7,614 bases of DNA, taken from the NCBI GenBank assembly GCA_027364695.1, contig DAHXOV010000095.1, forward strand, positions 1-7,614, in the 5' to 3' direction. Position 1 is the stretch's first letter. Each line of letters starts with the position of its first letter. Positions 6,646 to 7,614 of the stretch are shown in pieces. A program made the translations under genes and the position numbers. The notes under the pieces are model-generated. The model saw only the letters and a list, made by a program, of their open reading frames with translations. It made no database searches and was not told the DNA's origin. This DNA comes from a bacterium. GTDB lineage: Bacteria > Bacteroidota > Bacteroidia > B-17B0 > Aurantibacillaceae.

Positions 6646-7614
6646 TTATTTTCTAATAATTTCTGCTCCAAGTGCTTGTAGCCGTTTGTCAATAAATTGA
6701 TATCCTCTGTCTATTTGATGGATATTGTATATAATGCTTTTACCTTTGGCAGAAAGAGCAGCAATGAGTAATGCTACACCTGCTCTTATGTCGGGCGAAG
6801 CCATTGGTATCCCTCTGAGTTGGTGTTTTCTGTTTAATCCAATGATTACAGCCCTGTGAGGGTCGCATAGTATAATTTGTGCACCCATTTCTATTAGTCT
6901 ATCTACAAAAAATAATCTGCTTTCAAACATTTTTTGATGAATTAAAACCGTGCCTTCGGCTTGGATGGCTGCTACTAATGCAATGCTTATTAAATCCGGT
7001 GTAAAGCCAGGCCATATATTGTCATAAATCGTAAGAACAGATCCATCTAAATAAGTATCTATTTGATAGTGTTCATTTCCGCTCATATAAATATCATCAC
7101 CTCTTCTTTCCATTCTTATGCCAAGCCGTTGAAAAACATAAGGTATTTGTCCTAAATTTTCGTAAGACACACCTTTGATTGTAATTTCAGATGGTGTGAT
7201 GGCTGCAAGTCCAATAAATGAGCCAATTTCAATCATATCAGGAAGCAAGCGATGCTCTGTGCCTTTGAGCGAAGAGACGCCTTCTATCATGAGAAGATTA
7301 GATCCAATACCTGAAATTTTAGCGCCCATTGAAACAAGCATCTTGCAGAGTTGTTGAATATAGGGCTCGCAGGCAGCATTGTATATGCTAGTAATCCCTT
7401 CTGATAACACGGCTGTCATAATAATGTTAGCTGTACCTGTAACGGATGCCTCGTCTAATAGCAGATAGCACCCCCTGAGCCCATTTGCAATACCTACAAA
7501 CACATCTGATTTTTCATCATAGTAAAACTTAGTTCCTAATTTTTGCAAACCAAGGATATGTGTGTCAATTCTTCTTCTGCCTATTTTATCGCCACCTGGT
7601 TGAGCCATATATGC
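6646..7614 (-). CDS. murA: UDP-N-acetylglucosamine 1-carboxyvinyltransferase MurA, N-terminus cut by the window edge
   Basis: MurA transfers enolpyruvate from phosphoenolpyruvate to UDP-GlcNAc, the first committed step of peptidoglycan synthesis in the cytoplasm. The frame stays open to the right edge; 322 residues are visible and roughly 105-110 N-terminal ones are missing, so the ATG at 7608 is internal. Numbering visible residues from the edge, PGGDKIGRRRID (6-17) is the active-site loop, with Asp9 where E. coli has Cys115 and Arg14 matching Arg120. FTPDLISIA (204-212) holds Asp207, the equivalent of the catalytic Asp305. SPDIRAGVALL (273-283) holds Arg277 (Arg371), and HQIDRGYQFIDKRL (299-312) holds Arg303 (Arg397). 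The Asp loop variant is the one linked to fosfomycin insensitivity in Mycobacterium and Chlamydia. The related AroA is excluded by the PGG.xIG and IDRGY motifs. It heads or continues a minus-strand operon with the two thioredoxin-fold genes. Confidence 0.95.
   Translation of the reverse strand, partial: AYMAQPGGDKIGRRRIDTHILGLQKLGTKFYYDEKSDVFVGIANGLRGCYLLLDEASVTGTANIIMTAVLSEGITSIYNAACEPYIQQLCKMLVSMGAKISGIGSNLLMIEGVSSLKGTEHRLLPDMIEIGSFIGLAAITPSEITIKGVSYENLGQIPYVFQRLGIRMERRGDDIYMSGNEHYQIDTYLDGSVLTIYDNIWPGFTPDLISIALVAAIQAEGTVLIHQKMFESRLFFVDRLIEMGAQIILCDPHRAVIIGLNRKHQLRGIPMASPDIRAGVALLIAALSAKGKSIIYNIHQIDRGYQFIDKRLQALGAEIIRK

Noticed and set aside
6645..6660. ATTATT-ttct-AATAAT hairpin at the end of murA, as a possible terminator
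   Set aside because: It is short, all A/T, and overlaps the last murA codons with no convincing U-tract. The next gene follows after 33 bp in the same direction.
7175..7357. Plus-strand open frame of 60 codons opposite murA
   Set aside because: It is antisense to well-conserved MurA sequence and has no features of its own.
7606..7608. ATG at 7608 as the start of murA
   Set aside because: The frame continues open to the window edge, and the visible protein begins in the middle of the conserved active-site region, so about a quarter of MurA lies outside.

Overview
The window looks like a piece of ordinary chromosome from an AT-rich member of the Bacteroidota. The grounds are the low GC content, the near absence of Shine-Dalgarno sequences, two exact matches to the Bacteroidota -7 promoter element TAnnTTTG, signal peptides ending in A-Q, a C-terminal OmpA domain with the paired cysteines common in that phylum, and a MurA variant with Asp at the usual Cys position. 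The order cannot be fixed from the sequence. Coding density is very high. I see no RNA gene, insertion sequence, CRISPR array, prophage or plasmid function.

Layout. Positions 1-1151 (minus) hold an exported S41-family serine peptidase whose C-terminus runs off the left edge; it reads open from its ATG to the window edge. A 48-bp divergent gap (1152-1199) carries two head-to-head -7 boxes that form an imperfect palindrome. From 1200 to 4869 (plus) run four genes that may be one transcription unit: a stand-alone lysine-ketoglutarate-reductase/LYS1-type dehydrogenase, a membrane-anchored family 2 glycosyltransferase, an ECF-like sigma-70 factor, and the 16S rRNA methyltransferase RsmG. The last three are packed tightly (a 1-bp TAATG overlap, then a 3-bp gap). 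A convergent junction of only 7 bp separates rsmG from a minus-strand block read from the right edge: murA (N-terminus outside the window), a TlpA-type thioredoxin with an intact WCAPC site and a TTG start, and a thioredoxin-fold/OmpA fusion whose CxxC is lost and which overlaps the previous gene by 4 bp (ATGA).

How they fit together. The minus-strand block has an envelope theme: MurA makes a peptidoglycan precursor in the cytoplasm, while the two exported thioredoxin-fold proteins act in the periplasm, one catalytic and one probably redox-dead and bound to peptidoglycan through OmpA. The plus-strand block mixes metabolism, envelope glycan synthesis, transcription control and ribosome modification, with no single pathway evident. 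The most notable points are the degenerate thioredoxin-OmpA fusion beside its active paralogue, the Cys-to-Asp MurA, and the palindromic divergent promoter. I found no clear sign of a wholly new defence or mobile system here.
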